64,000 bases of DNA from Shouchella clausii. GTDB lineage: Bacteria > Bacillota > Bacilli > Bacillales > Bacillaceae_D. A program made the translations under genes and the position numbers. Location of the stretch: the NCBI RefSeq assembly GCF_001598215.1, contig NZ_BCXJ01000004.1, positions 372,001 to 436,000 of the forward strand, given 5' to 3'. The notes below the pieces were generated by a model. It saw only the letters and a list, made by a program, of their open reading frames with translations, had not been told where the DNA came from and ran no database searches. This document shows, one piece after another, positions 30,325-40,376 of this stretch; the stretch's first letter is position 1, and each line of letters opens with the position of its first letter.

Positions 30325-31521
30325 ATGGCTAAGCAGCGGCTTTGGTCGCCTACGTTTTTGCATTTATGCTTTAGCGCATTTACTTTATTTTCGATTTTTA
30401 ACTTATTCATTCCTACATTGCCGTTATTTGCGATGGATGTGCTTCACGCGTCAGAACAACAAGTCGGCATTATCGTTGGAGTGTTCATCGCTGCCTCGGT
30501 CATTGCCCGCCTTTTTGCTGGGCTGTTGCTTGATCGTTTCGGAGAGAAGAACATGTTGCTCGTTTCCTTTCTCGTCGTGGTGATCACCGCCATTTTGCAC
30601 ATTTGGTCATTTTCATTCGGATGGCTTCTTTTTTTGCGTTTTTTACAAGGTTTGGGCTTTGGAGTAGCGACAACAGCAGCAGGTGCGCTAGCGATCATGA
30701 TTGCTCCTAAAACGCGGCAAGGAGAAGCAGTCGGGTACTATAGCATGTTTATGAGCCTGGCTATGGTCATCGGCCCTGTCGTTGGACTGCAAGTAGTCCA
30801 ACACTTCTCCTACACAGCGCTTTTTGTAACGACCGTGTTTTTATCCGTTACAGGGCTATTGCTTGCAATGTTTATCGTGTATAAGCCAGTAAAAAAAGCG
30901 CCTGAACCCCTTTCTGTAGATCGGTTTATTGCCCTTAAAGCGGTGCCTGTCAGCTTTTGCTCATCACTGGCGTCCTTTGCTTATGGCGGTATATTAAGTT
31001 TTATTACGTTGTACGCTGTCAGCCTCGGCATGGAATCAGCGGCAAGTGCTTTTTTTCTTGTTTATGCCCTTGTCCTCCTAGGTTCCCGTATGATTACGGG
31101 CAGGATTTTTGACCGCTTTGGTGAAAATGTGGTTGTTTATCCAACACTTATTTTGTTTGCAATTGGCCTTTTTACCCTTTCGCAAGCAGGCAGCTTATCG
31201 ATTTTTTTAATTGCCGCTGTCCTAATGGGCGCCGGTTTCGGCTCTGTGCTGCCAAGCTTCCAAACGCTTGCCGTTCAATCTGTTCCCCCAAAACAAGCAG
31301 TGCAAGCGACAAGCACGTTTTATATCTTTTATGACCTCGGCATCGGCCTCGGCTCTTACGTGCTTGGCCTCATCGTCGCAGGCTCTACTTATTCGTTTAT
31401 GTATATCACCTCTGCCTTGATTGTCATCCTAGCCATCGTGGCATATCGCGTGTTGCATCATCGCAAATTAAAACATTTAGGTGTAAAATGCATGGCCGAT
31501 GCTGAGTTGGAAGCGTCGTAA
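30325..31521 (+). CDS. MFS transporter, drug/efflux type
   Basis: 398 aa, twelve predicted membrane helices. Motif A-like LFAGLLLDRFGEKNML between TM2 and TM3 and its repeat MITGRIFDRFGENVVV after TM8 mark the major facilitator superfamily; the overall pattern resembles small multidrug or metabolite exporters. Substrate unknown. ATG at 30325 with AGGATGTG upstream; the frame is open 43 codons further 5'. Convergent with ytfJ. Not part of the B. subtilis order at this place. Confidence 0.85.
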   Translation: MAKQRLWSPTFLHLCFSAFTLFSIFNLFIPTLPLFAMDVLHASEQQVGIIVGVFIAASVIARLFAGLLLDRFGEKNMLLVSFLVVVITAILHIWSFSFGWLLFLRFLQGLGFGVATTAAGALAIMIAPKTRQGEAVGYYSMFMSLAMVIGPVVGLQVVQHFSYTALFVTTVFLSVTGLLLAMFIVYKPVKKAPEPLSVDRFIALKAVPVSFCSSLASFAYGGILSFITLYAVSLGMESAASAFFLVYALVLLGSRMITGRIFDRFGENVVVYPTLILFAIGLFTLSQAGSLSIFLIAAVLMGAGFGSVLPSFQTLAVQSVPPKQAVQATSTFYIFYDLGIGLGSYVLGLIVAGSTYSFMYITSALIVILAIVAYRVLHHRKLKHLGVKCMADAELEAS

Positions 31522-31534
31522 TGAAATGCCAAAA

Positions 31535-31566
31535 AATCCAGTTGAGAAAAGAATCTCAACTGGATT
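31535..31566. terminator. Bidirectional terminator between MFS gene and ytfJ
   Basis: A perfect 13-bp stem (31535-31547/31554-31566) with a 6-nt loop; followed by T6 on the minus strand. Confidence 0.85.
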
Positions 31567-31582
31567 AGGCTTGTTGGACCAA

Positions 31583-32005
31583 TTATGCAAGGGGATCGTC
31601 ATAATGATAGCTAGTTTTGTCACCATGCTGGTTCTGCTTTAGCATGTGTTGAACTTTTTCAAACGCTTGCGGCGCCAAATCGAGCAGTCGTTCATAAAGG
31701 TGAGTCGAACTATCTAAATGGACCATATTGACACCTTTGCTATTTACGACTAAAAACGCAATTGGCGTAATCGACACACCACCGCCGCTTCCACCGCCAA
31801 ACGGATGGCCAATTTCATCGTGTGCTTGCTCGATGTGAAATTCGCTTCCCCCTGCAGCAAACCCAAAACCTACCTTTGAAATCGGCATAATGACACTGCC
31901 ATCGGGTGTTTCGACAGGGTCACCGACAATGGTATTGACGTCAGCCATAGCCTTGATGTTTTCCATCGCTGTCTTCATCAAGCCCTGAATTGGATGTTCT
32001 GACAT
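31583..32005 (-). CDS. ytfJ: Sporulation protein YtfJ (GerW family)
   Basis: 140 aa. Matches the GerW/YtfJ family of spore proteins needed for the L-alanine germination response. Glycine-rich centre GHPFGGGSGGGVSITPIAFLV is diagnostic. ATG at 32005 is preferred (AAAGGAG 7 nt upstream) over an in-frame ATG 7 codons upstream. 17 bp downstream of ytfI. Confidence 0.93.
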   Translation of the reverse strand: MSEHPIQGLMKTAMENIKAMADVNTIVGDPVETPDGSVIMPISKVGFGFAAGGSEFHIEQAHDEIGHPFGGGSGGGVSITPIAFLVVNSKGVNMVHLDSSTHLYERLLDLAPQAFEKVQHMLKQNQHGDKTSYHYDDPLA

Positions 32006-32022
32006 GACTTCACTCCTTTCAC

Positions 32023-32703
32023 TCAATCACCAGCTACAGCACCTTGTACAGGCGGCATCTTTTGTGAAGAGTTCTTCTTGTAATTGAAAACAAGCGCAAG
32101 ACCTGTACGTATAGCGTGTCCCACGCGAAAGGAGACTATGCATGAACACGAAAGGGCGAACGTTTCAGATTGGAAATGAGGAACGACGTCCAATTGTTGC
32201 GCTGCACGCCACTTCACTTTGTGGGAAGCCCATCCGCAAAAAAACGACTTTAGCCCCCATACAATACCCGCCACTTTGGCAGCGCTGGCGGCTTCTCCTG
32301 TGCCAATTTCGGTGGACCATTTGAACTCTTCAACAGTCAAGCCTTTAAAAAAACGAGCGGCGATCCGCTTATAGCTGGGAAAGTGTGCAATCCACTCTTT
32401 GCTTTTCTTAATAAAGCGCTTGATTGTTTCGCTCGACCATTTCTTTTTTTGTTTGTTTTCTTTTACAGGGCTTTTATTTTTTTCCCTGATCGACACCGTG
32501 CCTTCGTTTTCGTTCCATTCAATTAAAGGCGCTTCCAATTTATAAAGAGTAAATCCTAACATGCGGACATCCAATTGCAGCAAATCTTCCTTTTGCCGAT
32601 GTTTGTAAGTACACCTGATGCGGATTGTTGCCATCAACAGGCATATGCCTAGTAGCAGCAGACCAGCTGTGGACGCTATTAACCACCATACCCAGCTTTG
32701 CAC
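32023..32703 (-). CDS. ytfI: DUF2953 membrane-anchored protein YtfI
   Basis: 226 aa, one N-terminal membrane segment (residues ~5-25), a basic linker (KSPVKENKQKKKWSSETIKRF) and a C-terminal DUF2953 region. Function unknown. GTG at 32703, preceded by AAAGGAGGG, is the start; the frame runs 11 codons further. Same order ytfJ-ytfI-yteJ-sppA as B. subtilis, but separated here from yteJ by a terminator. Confidence 0.85.
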   Translation of the reverse strand: MQSWVWWLIASTAGLLLLGICLLMATIRIRCTYKHRQKEDLLQLDVRMLGFTLYKLEAPLIEWNENEGTVSIREKNKSPVKENKQKKKWSSETIKRFIKKSKEWIAHFPSYKRIAARFFKGLTVEEFKWSTEIGTGEAASAAKVAGIVWGLKSFFCGWASHKVKWRAAQQLDVVPHFQSETFALSCSCIVSFRVGHAIRTGLALVFNYKKNSSQKMPPVQGAVAGD

Positions 32704-32777
32704 GCCTTTGCCCTCCTTTCCCTTTACTATACGCAATTGCCGAAAAAATAAACAAAGTGTCGTTATCTAATGGAAAA

Positions 32778-32806
32778 AGCCTGTCGTCAAAAATTGACGA
32801 CAGGCT
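32778..32806 (-). terminator. Terminator after yteJ
   Basis: A perfect 13-bp stem (32778-32790/32794-32806) with a 3-nt loop, then TTTTTCC on the minus strand. Confidence 0.85.
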
Positions 32807-32827
32807 CCGTTTTCACCATTTTTCTTG

Positions 32828-33379
32828 CTAATCACAATGGATGACATATGTCTCGGCAAACAAATCATGGATGCCTTGTTTTTTAGGCGTGCATGCAACA
32901 ACAATATAAGCAAGCAACGGGAAACGAAGTGGTAAGGGTGCTTGCTGGATAAAGCGGCCTACGCCTTCTCGAAAGAACAATGTTCGCCATGTAAGCGGCG
33001 AGCCGTCTGCAGCAACCACTTTTAAACCAAACACCATTTTTCCAAGCGTTTGCGAAAAAGCTTTCGTCATTCCTGCAAAATAAGCGAAAAACAACAGTGC
33101 GTAAAGAATGGCTGGCGTAAAAACCGTTGTAACCGCAAAACCAAAGAAATGGTCGCTTGTTTGAAAAAACGGCAGCCACGATTGAACTAGCGCAGCGTTT
33201 ATAGCTGAAACGATCAATAAATCAAATAAAAACGCCCATAATCGCATCCAAAACCCAGCATAGCGAATCGCGTTTGCCCCTTTTTCTTGATTGGCCGCCT
33301 CGATTGTTGAAGAGGCAATCACCGGTGGCTGTCTTCGTAAATAGCGTTTGAATCCGGCAGAGGGTAATCGCCTTTCCAT
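32828..33379 (-). CDS. yteJ: RDD-family membrane protein YteJ
   Basis: 183 aa with the RDD domain: FWMRLWAFLFDLLIV (conserved R and D) as first helix and TLGKMVFGLKVVAADG before the last third. ATG at 33379 is 8 nt after GGGAG. The N-terminus overlaps no longer the sppA stop at 33393. Cotranscribed with sppA; in B. subtilis both act with the sppA/sppI system in membrane-peptide clearance and antibiotic resistance (family knowledge, not visible here). Confidence 0.9.
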   Translation of the reverse strand: MERRLPSAGFKRYLRRQPPVIASSTIEAANQEKGANAIRYAGFWMRLWAFLFDLLIVSAINAALVQSWLPFFQTSDHFFGFAVTTVFTPAILYALLFFAYFAGMTKAFSQTLGKMVFGLKVVAADGSPLTWRTLFFREGVGRFIQQAPLPLRFPLLAYIVVACTPKKQGIHDLFAETYVIHCD

Positions 33380-33392
33380 TTGTTCAGCTCCC

Positions 33393-34379
33393 TTATTCAT
33401 AGTCATACAAATACATCGCTCTAGGTTGGTTGTAATCTGTCAGTTCCATAAGACCTTGTTTTTGCTCCGCTTTGCCAAATATTTTTTCAGCAGCAAGGCC
33501 AAACATACTTGTTAATCCTTGTTTCGGTTCAATTGCAATGACTTGATAGTTACTGCCCAAATCACGCTGCATTGCGGCAATAACATCATTGATCGACCCA
33601 AGTTCATCGATTAAGCCTGCTTCGAGCGCTTGCTTGCCTGTATAAATTCTACCGTCCCCTAATTCACGAACACGCTCTTCATCCATTCCCCGCCCATTGG
33701 CAATGACTTTGACAAATTCATCGTAGTATTCATCGACAATCGATTGCAAAATCTCATCTTCTTCTTCAGTAGGCGGCCGAGTGCCACTCATTATGTCTTT
33801 GTATGGACCGCTTTTGTAAACCGTTTCCTCGACCCCGATTTTATCAAGCAATTCGCTGATGTTTAATGAACTCATAATGACGCCAATGGACCCCGTTAAG
33901 GTTTGCGGATAAGCAAAAATTTGCTCAGCAGGAGCGGCCAAGTAATACCCACCGGAAGCCGCCATCGAACCCATTGAAATGTAAACGGGCTTTCCATAAT
34001 TTTCTTGTGCTTCAATCACTGCATCATGAATTTCCGCACTTTCCAATACGCCGCCACCAGGGGAGTCAACCGCAATAATAATGCCTTCCACATTTGGGGA
34101 ACTCATCGTTTGGTAAAATAAATCCATAAAATTTGAATGATTGTAACCTTCAGCAGAAAACAGGGAATCGCCTGTTGTATTGATGATTGCCCCGTTTACT
34201 TCTAAAAGAGCAATTGAACCAGAAGAGTCTCCTTCCTGTACCACTACGCTTTCGTCATAAGCTCCTGCTAGCCAATTGGCTTGGGAATATGTATTCATCG
34301 CTAATGATAGCGATGTAATGACTGAAAACAGCAAAATAAAAGCCCCAATTCCTAATGCAATCCACCTTCTTGCTTTCAT
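33393..34379 (-). CDS. sppA: Signal peptide peptidase SppA
   Basis: 328 aa membrane-bound S49 serine protease. N-terminal anchor (residues 8-28). Catalytic Ser142 in MAASGGYYLA and Lys194 in SGPYKDIMSG, a spacing of 52 residues that equals Ser147-Lys199 of the B. subtilis enzyme. Degrades leftover signal peptides. ATG at 34379 with AAAGGAG upstream. Confidence 0.95.
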   Translation of the reverse strand: MKARRWIALGIGAFILLFSVITSLSLAMNTYSQANWLAGAYDESVVVQEGDSSGSIALLEVNGAIINTTGDSLFSAEGYNHSNFMDLFYQTMSSPNVEGIIIAVDSPGGGVLESAEIHDAVIEAQENYGKPVYISMGSMAASGGYYLAAPAEQIFAYPQTLTGSIGVIMSSLNISELLDKIGVEETVYKSGPYKDIMSGTRPPTEEEDEILQSIVDEYYDEFVKVIANGRGMDEERVRELGDGRIYTGKQALEAGLIDELGSINDVIAAMQRDLGSNYQVIAIEPKQGLTSMFGLAAEKIFGKAEQKQGLMELTDYNQPRAMYLYDYE

Positions 34380-34653
34380 CCTCTCGCTCCTTTACGATTT
34401 TTCTTTATCAGCCAACTGCTGATCGTAAAACTAAATGCTCTAGGACATACCCGCTTTCCCCCACAAATGTTGGCAGCTCACCCTTGCCCATTTTTATACA
34501 TCTTTATGTACCGTTGTTTCTCCGTTTGCCAAGCAGCCTAGAGTCATTTAATTGCTTCCACTTCAATCGTATACAAAATCCCGTTGCCACAAAAGCCCCT
34601 TTCTGCCTCTTTCTAGTATATCATCTTCCCATATCGTTGAAAAACACAGAAAC
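34380..34653. other. Intergenic region upstream of sppA
   Basis: Stretch between sppA and the SASP terminator. It holds a TATACT -10-like box near 34615 on the minus strand that may serve sppA-yteJ. Two tiny minus-strand frames of 27-28 codons exist but lack convincing RBSs. Nothing else recognised. Confidence 0.4.
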
Positions 34654-34675
34654 GGAGCAGGGATGTCCCTGCTCC
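34654..34675 (-). terminator. Terminator after the SASP gene
   Basis: A perfect 10-bp GC-rich stem (34654-34663/34666-34675) followed on the minus strand by GTTTCTGTGTTTTTC. Confidence 0.75.
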
Positions 34676-34693
34676 TAGCCATTTTGTATGAAC

Positions 34694-34894
34694 TTATCTT
34701 TGAAATCCGCCTAATTGTTGTTCAGCTTGAGCAACCAAACGTTTCGTGATTTCGCCACCTACAGAACCGTTTGCACGAGAAGTCGTGTCAGCCCCAAGGT
34801 TTACGCCAAATTCAGAAGCGATTTCGTATTTCATTTGATCAAGTGCTTGTTGTACGCCAGGTACTACCAAGTTATTTGAGTTTGAGTTAGCCAT
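34694..34894 (-). CDS. Small acid-soluble spore protein, alpha/beta type
   Basis: 66 aa. Alpha/beta SASP that coats spore DNA and protects it from UV and hydrolysis. The germination-protease site KYEIASEFG and the DNA-binding [18 protein letters not shown] are intact. ATG at 34894 with GGAGGAGGTGAG upstream, a very strong SD typical of these abundant proteins. Expected to be made in the forespore under sigma-G; no clear sigma-G promoter was identified by eye. Confidence 0.96.
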   Translation of the reverse strand: MANSNSNNLVVPGVQQALDQMKYEIASEFGVNLGADTTSRANGSVGGEITKRLVAQAEQQLGGFQR

Positions 34895-35016
34895 ATGTCT
34901 CACCTCCTCCGGTACTTCTAGATTGCTCGAAAGAGGGAAGAACATACATGCTTGATAACTGGTAAATATATGAACCTCTCCTACCTACACACTTCGCATA
35001 GAAGGGGTTTTTACAT

Positions 35017-36219
35017 TTAAAATAACTGATCCAATGTGGGCGATGTTTGCGTTCCTGTTATTTCAAGGGATTCAATTCCCGCAATCGCTTCTTTGCATTT
35101 TTCCTCCACTTGCACGTATTGTTCAAAATGAGCAGAACGATCGCGTTTTGGCTTCGTTTTAGAATCGGTCGGCAAAAAGATCGTACAGCAGTCTTCGTAA
35201 GGGAGAATCGATGTTTCATATGTGCCAATCCGTTTTGCATAAGCGATTGTTGTCTCTTTATCCATTGCTAAAAGTGGCCGCAATACAGGTAAATTGGTCA
35301 TTTCATTGATCGTATTCATGCTGGCAAGTGTTTGCGAGGCGACTTGGCCTAAACTTTCACCATTTGAAATCGCTAAGATGCCTCTTTCTCTGGCAAGCCT
35401 ATCGGCAATTCGCAACATCATCCGTCTCATGATCGTCATTTCATAACTTGACGGCACTTCTTTATGGATATGCGTTTGAATATCAGTGAAAGGTACAAAA
35501 TGAATGGTGATCGTACGACCAAATTTCGCCAACTCCCTTGTCAAATCAATCACTTTTTGTTTGGCCCGTTCATTTGTATAGGGAGGACTGTGAAAATGAA
35601 GCATTTCTACTTCTGCTCCTCTGCCCATTAGCATATGGGCGGCAACCGGAGAATCGATTCCACCTGATAGCAAATGAAGAACTTTTCCACTGCTTCCTAC
35701 CGGCAGCCCTTTTGCTCCTGCATACACACCAGCCGTTATATACGTTCCTGACTCACGCACATCGACTACAAGGTTGACATCAGGATGATGAACATCAACA
35801 GCTAACTCGCCAGTGAATGCCTTTAGCACGTACGAGCCTATTTTGTGGTTAAGGGACTGGGAATCAATTGGAAAAAGTTTGTATGCCCGCCTAGCAGAGA
35901 CTTTAAACGTTTTGGCATCTGGATGTTGAGTAAGCATAAAGAGTGCCCCTTTTTGCATGGCTTCCAACTCATTATCCACTCTTAAGGCAAGGCTGTATGA
36001 TTGAATGCCGAATACATTGGCTAGTGCAGCAGCAACTGGCTCATGGTCGGTGTCGTTTAGTTCTACGACAATACGCCCAAACGTCCGCTTCGCCTGTACC
36101 TTCGAAAAAGGTTTTAACACATGGCGAATATTGGCGAGCAGCAGTTTTTCAAAATGGCCTCTGTTTTTTCCTTTTAAGGCCAACTCGCCATAACGAACAA
36201 GAATATGGTCCATTTTCAT
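35017..36219 (-). CDS. thiI: tRNA 4-thiouridine synthase ThiI
   Basis: 400 aa, the short form without rhodanese domain. Ferredoxin-like/THUMP N-terminus (residues ~60-165), adenylation domain with PP-loop [13 protein letters not shown] near residue 185, and a C-terminal [10 protein letters not shown]. Sulfurates U8 of tRNA. ATG at 36219 overlaps the nifZ stop by 4 bp (ATGA), with AGGAGG 10 nt upstream. Confidence 0.95.
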   Translation of the reverse strand: MKMDHILVRYGELALKGKNRGHFEKLLLANIRHVLKPFSKVQAKRTFGRIVVELNDTDHEPVAAALANVFGIQSYSLALRVDNELEAMQKGALFMLTQHPDAKTFKVSARRAYKLFPIDSQSLNHKIGSYVLKAFTGELAVDVHHPDVNLVVDVRESGTYITAGVYAGAKGLPVGSSGKVLHLLSGGIDSPVAAHMLMGRGAEVEMLHFHSPPYTNERAKQKVIDLTRELAKFGRTITIHFVPFTDIQTHIHKEVPSSYEMTIMRRMMLRIADRLARERGILAISNGESLGQVASQTLASMNTINEMTNLPVLRPLLAMDKETTIAYAKRIGTYETSILPYEDCCTIFLPTDSKTKPKRDRSAHFEQYVQVEEKCKEAIAGIESLEITGTQTSPTLDQLF

Positions 36220-37355
36220 TTCCCTACAACCTCCTGAAGCTCTGGAATGATCTGTTTTAAGGCTTCGCCACACGCTTCCACTTCTTCAATTGTTGTCGAA
36301 AACGAGAAGCTAATGCGAATGGCGCTCTCAGCCACTGTTCTCGGCTTCATTGCACCTAAAAGGATACGGCTTGGCTTGCCCGTTTTCGTCGAGCAGGCTG
36401 ACTGTGTCGAAACGTAAATTTGACGTTGACCGAGTGCCTGCACAAGCACTTCTGCCTTAATGCCTGGAATGGATACATTAAGTATATGAGGTGCATAGCC
36501 CGATGTAGGCGTGTTAACGACTAGCCCCTCTATTTGTTCCAGCTTGGCGCGCAACATTTCATTTAATGCAAGCAGCCGTTGTTGCTGTTCCTGTTCCTGG
36601 CTTTCCATTAACACAAGCGCCTTGGCAAACGCAGCGATACCTGCTGTATTTTCTGTGCCAGGACGCAAGCGTTGTTCTTGTCCGCCTCCGTAAAGTAGGC
36701 TTTCCAGAGTAGCAGTGTTGTTGACAAATAATAGACCTGTCCCTTTCAAGCCATGGATTTTATGGGCGGACAAAGACAGCATATCAATGTTTGCATCTTT
36801 GAGTGAAAACGGCACTTTTGCCAAACTTTGCACGGCATCGACATGAAATTTGATTTGTGGGTAGCGTTGAAGCAAAGCGCCAATTTCAGTGATCGGTTGT
36901 ATAGTCCCTAGTTCGCCTTGAACATGGCCAAGCGTAACCAAAACGGTATTTGGACGAATGGCAGATTCAATCGCTTTGCTAGTAACACGTCCATTCTCAT
37001 CCGCTTGCACATACGTCACTTCAAACCCTTGCGCTTCGAGAGCGCGAGCATTCTCATAAATAGATGCATGTTCGACAGTGGTTGTAATTAGGTGGCCGTT
37101 CGCATGCTTTTTCGCTGTTCCTTGAATAGCCACCGCATTTGCTTCTGTCCCCCCTGAGGTAAAAATCAGCTGATTCGGCATGCAGTTAAGATAAGCAGCA
37201 AAACGTTTGCGGGCATGATCAAGTACTTGCTCTGCTTCCATGCCAAGTGTATGCAACGACGAAGCATTGCCAAAATAATCTCCAGCCATCTTCGTATATA
37301 AAGCAAGCACGTCGGGATGGGGCCGAGTGGTTGCGCTATTGTCCAAATAAATCAT
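36216..37355 (-). CDS. nifZ: Cysteine desulfurase NifZ
   Basis: 379 aa PLP enzyme. Schiff-base lysine in [12 protein letters not shown] near residue 203 and catalytic cysteine in [17 protein letters not shown] near residue 328. Its tight coupling to thiI indicates it is the dedicated sulfur donor for ThiI, as shown for NifZ in B. subtilis. ATG at 37355 with AAAGGAG upstream. Confidence 0.93.
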   Translation of the reverse strand: MIYLDNSATTRPHPDVLALYTKMAGDYFGNASSLHTLGMEAEQVLDHARKRFAAYLNCMPNQLIFTSGGTEANAVAIQGTAKKHANGHLITTTVEHASIYENARALEAQGFEVTYVQADENGRVTSKAIESAIRPNTVLVTLGHVQGELGTIQPITEIGALLQRYPQIKFHVDAVQSLAKVPFSLKDANIDMLSLSAHKIHGLKGTGLLFVNNTATLESLLYGGGQEQRLRPGTENTAGIAAFAKALVLMESQEQEQQQRLLALNEMLRAKLEQIEGLVVNTPTSGYAPHILNVSIPGIKAEVLVQALGQRQIYVSTQSACSTKTGKPSRILLGAMKPRTVAESAIRISFSFSTTIEEVEACGEALKQIIPELQEVVGK

Positions 37356-37459
37356 CAGGTGTAACTCCTTTCCTCTCTTCCAGGCTTTTAACTTAGCAAG
37401 CCTCGTTCGCTATTGCAAGCATATCTTTCAAGAATCTGCATCGCAACTCACATGCCAAA

Positions 37460-37487
37460 AACGCAGTTTCACAAATGAAACTGCGTT
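37460..37487. terminator. Hairpin adjacent to repeat copy B
   Basis: A perfect 12-bp stem with a 4-nt loop between ezrA and nifZ. No long T-run on either side, so termination is only inferred. Confidence 0.45.
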
Positions 37488-37540
37488 CAAACTATAGACA
37501 AACGTTCGCATACATCGTCGTTTGTTGTGGTCATAGTCGT
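37488..37540. repeat. Palindromic intergenic repeat, copy B
   Basis: Shares the block TAGACAAACGYTCGCATACA with copy A (one C/T difference); the distal half is more diverged (TCATAGTC instead of TCTATCAGTC). Confidence 0.55.
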
Positions 37541-37679
37541 TTTGTGCGTACAGAAACCATGCTCATAAACCCGATGTTCGATTCGCATCTTCCCTCATCT
37601 GGCAAACGATAAAAACAAGGGTGTTCCGCCATTTAAAACGAGTGCCTTCATTCCCCGTCCGTCTTGCAAGGAAAAGGCA

Positions 37680-39377
37680 CTATGCACTTATATGCCTTTC
37701 CACTTTTTCCAACAAGTTTGGTTCATATGGCTCAACAGCATGTTGGACACGCTCAAGCGCTTCCTCGTAGTGAAAGCTGCGAAACGCATCTTCTGCTTGG
37801 TCAAGTGCTTGCCGTACCTCTTCACCGCGGTTTCGATAACGATTGCTAAACTGGATAGCCAGCTCGGCGAGCCTAGCTTTTTCAACCATTTCTTCTATTG
37901 CATCTGAACCTTTTTCAACTTGCTCAATCGCCTCATGCACCAATTGCTCAACTCGTTCCATTTCAAGGGGGATTTCATTTAGCGCATCGGAAGCTTGCTT
38001 TACTTTCGTTTCCGCAAAGTCAAGTGCTTCTAGCTGTTTTACTGGCACCCCTGGCAAGTTGCTTTTTTTCAACGTTCGTTTCGTTTCGTACATAACACTA
38101 CGAAGTCGAGAAACGGTCTCTTGCGCTTTTAACTCGTCTTTTCGGAGACGACGGAGCCGTTCAATGCTTTTATCAACATTGGCTTTAAACGTGTCCATCT
38201 CTTCTGACCACTTATCAGCCATTTCGTAAATGGAAGAGTACGTTTGTTTTTGGTTTTCCGTTACATCGACAATCACATGCAAGTGGTTCCGCAAGTTGGC
38301 GAGGTCTTTTTGCAACGCATTTTGCAAATGCGTTTCTTCTTCAGCGATTAAATAGCTTTTTTGCACATGAGTCGTTTCACGCAACAACGTTTGCAATTGT
38401 TCTGTTGCTGCCTGCACTTGTTCCTTTAGTGTTGGAATTTTCTCCATTAGCTTATTTTTGAAAGCCACTTCTGCCTCAAGCGTTTCGTACATTTGCTCCT
38501 TCTCGTCGTTGATCGTTTGCAACAAGTCGCTTGCTTCTTTGACGTGAAGGTTGAGAAGCTGTTCGTACGCCTTTTCAATGTCTTTTTTAAATTGTGTGAG
38601 GCGCACATCAAAGGCAAATGTTTTTAAATGGAAGCCGCTTTCCTCCATTTGGGCGATGCCCATCTCCAAGTTGCGTACATCAGCTGGAACTGTTGATTTC
38701 ACTTGGATGAGCAACTGTGGAATTTCATCCATTTTTCCCCTTAAGTCGTGCAAACGATCCTTCATTGTTAAAAGCTGCTTTCGCGCCTGTAGATAGCTGC
38801 CATTTTCAGTCGCTTCATCGTAGGACGCAAGCGTCTGCTTTATATCGGCCATTGCTTCATCAAGGACTCTAACGGCCTCGCCAAAGGATCCCCTTTTTGT
38901 TAACAGCTCATTTGACAGTTCTTGATATTTGCCACGGACTTCGCTAATTTCTTGGCGGTTTTTCGCTTCAGCGGAAACCAAGTGATCGATTTCTTCCACC
39001 ATCGTATCCAACTGCTGTTCGACTGTCGCAATTCGATTTTCTACCCAGCCAACCGCATCTTTTGCTTTTTTAAATCGGTATTTTGCGGCCCATTCTTCGA
39101 TTTCAATTAATTGGTTCTCAATGCTAGGCAAAATCGATTCGACAATCTCATCCCAGTCTTTGCGCCACATTTCAAATTTCTGTTCCGTTTCTCCTGACAT
39201 GCGGAGCTTCTTTACTTTGGCAATTTCATCTGGAATGTCACGATTCAATAAGTTGATTTTCCGGGCATCGAGCTCGTCCACTGCTTTATGTATATGCCGT
39301 CTGAGAAAAATCCCAGCTGCCGTCCCTCCTGTAAAAAGGACGAGCAATATGATGATGACTGTTACAAAAATATCCAC
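37680..39377 (-). CDS. ezrA: Septation ring formation regulator EzrA
   Basis: 565 aa. One N-terminal membrane helix (residues ~3-22) with the protein otherwise cytoplasmic and almost wholly coiled coil (spectrin-like repeats), as in EzrA, which restrains FtsZ assembly away from midcell. GTG at 39377, with GAGGGGAG upstream, gives the expected VDIFVTVIIILLVL start; the frame is open another 59 codons. Divergent from hisJ. Confidence 0.95.
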   Translation of the reverse strand: MDIFVTVIIILLVLFTGGTAAGIFLRRHIHKAVDELDARKINLLNRDIPDEIAKVKKLRMSGETEQKFEMWRKDWDEIVESILPSIENQLIEIEEWAAKYRFKKAKDAVGWVENRIATVEQQLDTMVEEIDHLVSAEAKNRQEISEVRGKYQELSNELLTKRGSFGEAVRVLDEAMADIKQTLASYDEATENGSYLQARKQLLTMKDRLHDLRGKMDEIPQLLIQVKSTVPADVRNLEMGIAQMEESGFHLKTFAFDVRLTQFKKDIEKAYEQLLNLHVKEASDLLQTINDEKEQMYETLEAEVAFKNKLMEKIPTLKEQVQAATEQLQTLLRETTHVQKSYLIAEEETHLQNALQKDLANLRNHLHVIVDVTENQKQTYSSIYEMADKWSEEMDTFKANVDKSIERLRRLRKDELKAQETVSRLRSVMYETKRTLKKSNLPGVPVKQLEALDFAETKVKQASDALNEIPLEMERVEQLVHEAIEQVEKGSDAIEEMVEKARLAELAIQFSNRYRNRGEEVRQALDQAEDAFRSFHYEEALERVQHAVEPYEPNLLEKVERHISA

Positions 39378-39595
39378 ATGGAACTCCCCTCTACTGCGCT
39401 TTTCTTTTGCCTCTTTTTTAATCGGTTTATCCAAGCTAATCGTAAACGTTGTCGTTGTGTTATAAAAACATTGCTTTATCCCTATTCTGATACGTAATAT
39501 AATACCATGAATGCGACAATTTGTGTGCAGATTCCCGACACTGCCGTTCGACAAATATCTTCAAACGCGATCTTATTTATAAAGGAGCTGTTTCC

Positions 39596-40372
39596 ATGAT
39601 TATCCGCGACGGGCATATCCACACGCCCTTTTGTCCCCATGGCTCAGCGGATACGCTGGCATCTTACTGTGAACAAGCGATTTCGATTGGGCTAAAGACG
39701 ATTACATTTGCAGAACACGCCCCACTTCCCGTTGGTTTTAGCGACCCTACACCGAACCAAGACAGCGCCATGGCAGCTTCTGACCTAAATGCCTATTTGC
39801 AGGCAACGGAAGCAATAAAAAAAGAGTACGCCCACGCATTGGACGTCCTCATTGGTTTAGAGGTTGATTATATATCCGGCTACGAAACAGAAACAAAAGC
39901 GCTGTTAAACGAGGTTGGACCTTTCCTTGACGACAGCATTCTATCTGTCCACTTTTTGAAAGTGGGCAACCATTACCGTTGCATCGATTACAGCCCAGAA
40001 GAATTTGCGGCAATCGCAGCGGATCTTGGCAGCACCAATGCCCTGTATGCCCGTTATTACGACACGGTTTTAGCCTCTATTAATGCCGACCTCGGCCCCT
40101 ATAAACCAAAGCGGATCGGCCACGTGACGCTGTGCAAAAAATTCCAAAAGCTCTATCAGGCCGAGCAATCGTTTGGGCAAGAAATTGGCGCCATCCTTGC
40201 CGCCATCCTTGAAAACAGGCTTCAGCTTGATTATAACTATGCGGGTCTAACCAAACCTTATTGCGGCGAGTCCTATCCACCAAAAGAAATTGCGCTGCAA
40301 GCAAAAACGATGGGCATCCCCCTTGTTTATGGTTCAGACGCCCATTCTGCAGCAGGTCTCCGCCTGTTCTAA
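39596..40372 (+). CDS. hisJ: Histidinol-phosphatase HisJ
   Basis: 258 aa PHP-family phosphatase; removes phosphate from histidinol phosphate. Metal ligands in DGHIHTPFCPHGS (N-terminus), EHAPLP, and GSDAH near the end. ATG at 39596 with AAGGAG upstream. The protein stops nine residues after GSDAH, whereas B. subtilis HisJ continues with a YAYEAF-type helix, so the C-terminus is short. It converges on yttP with a 4-bp gap. Confidence 0.86.
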   Translation: MIIRDGHIHTPFCPHGSADTLASYCEQAISIGLKTITFAEHAPLPVGFSDPTPNQDSAMAASDLNAYLQATEAIKKEYAHALDVLIGLEVDYISGYETETKALLNEVGPFLDDSILSVHFLKVGNHYRCIDYSPEEFAAIAADLGSTNALYARYYDTVLASINADLGPYKPKRIGHVTLCKKFQKLYQAEQSFGQEIGAILAAILENRLQLDYNYAGLTKPYCGESYPPKEIALQAKTMGIPLVYGSDAHSAAGLRLF

Positions 40373-40376
40373 GCCT

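Larger units (their letters stand above)
37356..37679. other. Intergenic region between nifZ and ezrA
   Basis: 324 bp. Contains a perfect 12-bp hairpin (37460-37471/37476-37487), a copy of the intergenic repeat (37488-37540) and, near the ezrA end, an AGTGCCTT/AAGGCACT inverted repeat with a long loop (37640-37681), possibly the ezrA terminator. No credible gene. Confidence 0.6.

Noticed and set aside
34430-34620. Two 27-28-codon minus-strand frames upstream of sppA
   Set aside because: Starts lack good SD sequences and the peptides show no sign of selection.
34895-34985. Sigma-G promoter of the SASP gene
   Set aside because: Such a promoter is expected, but no pair of -35/-10 elements with acceptable spacing could be identified by eye.
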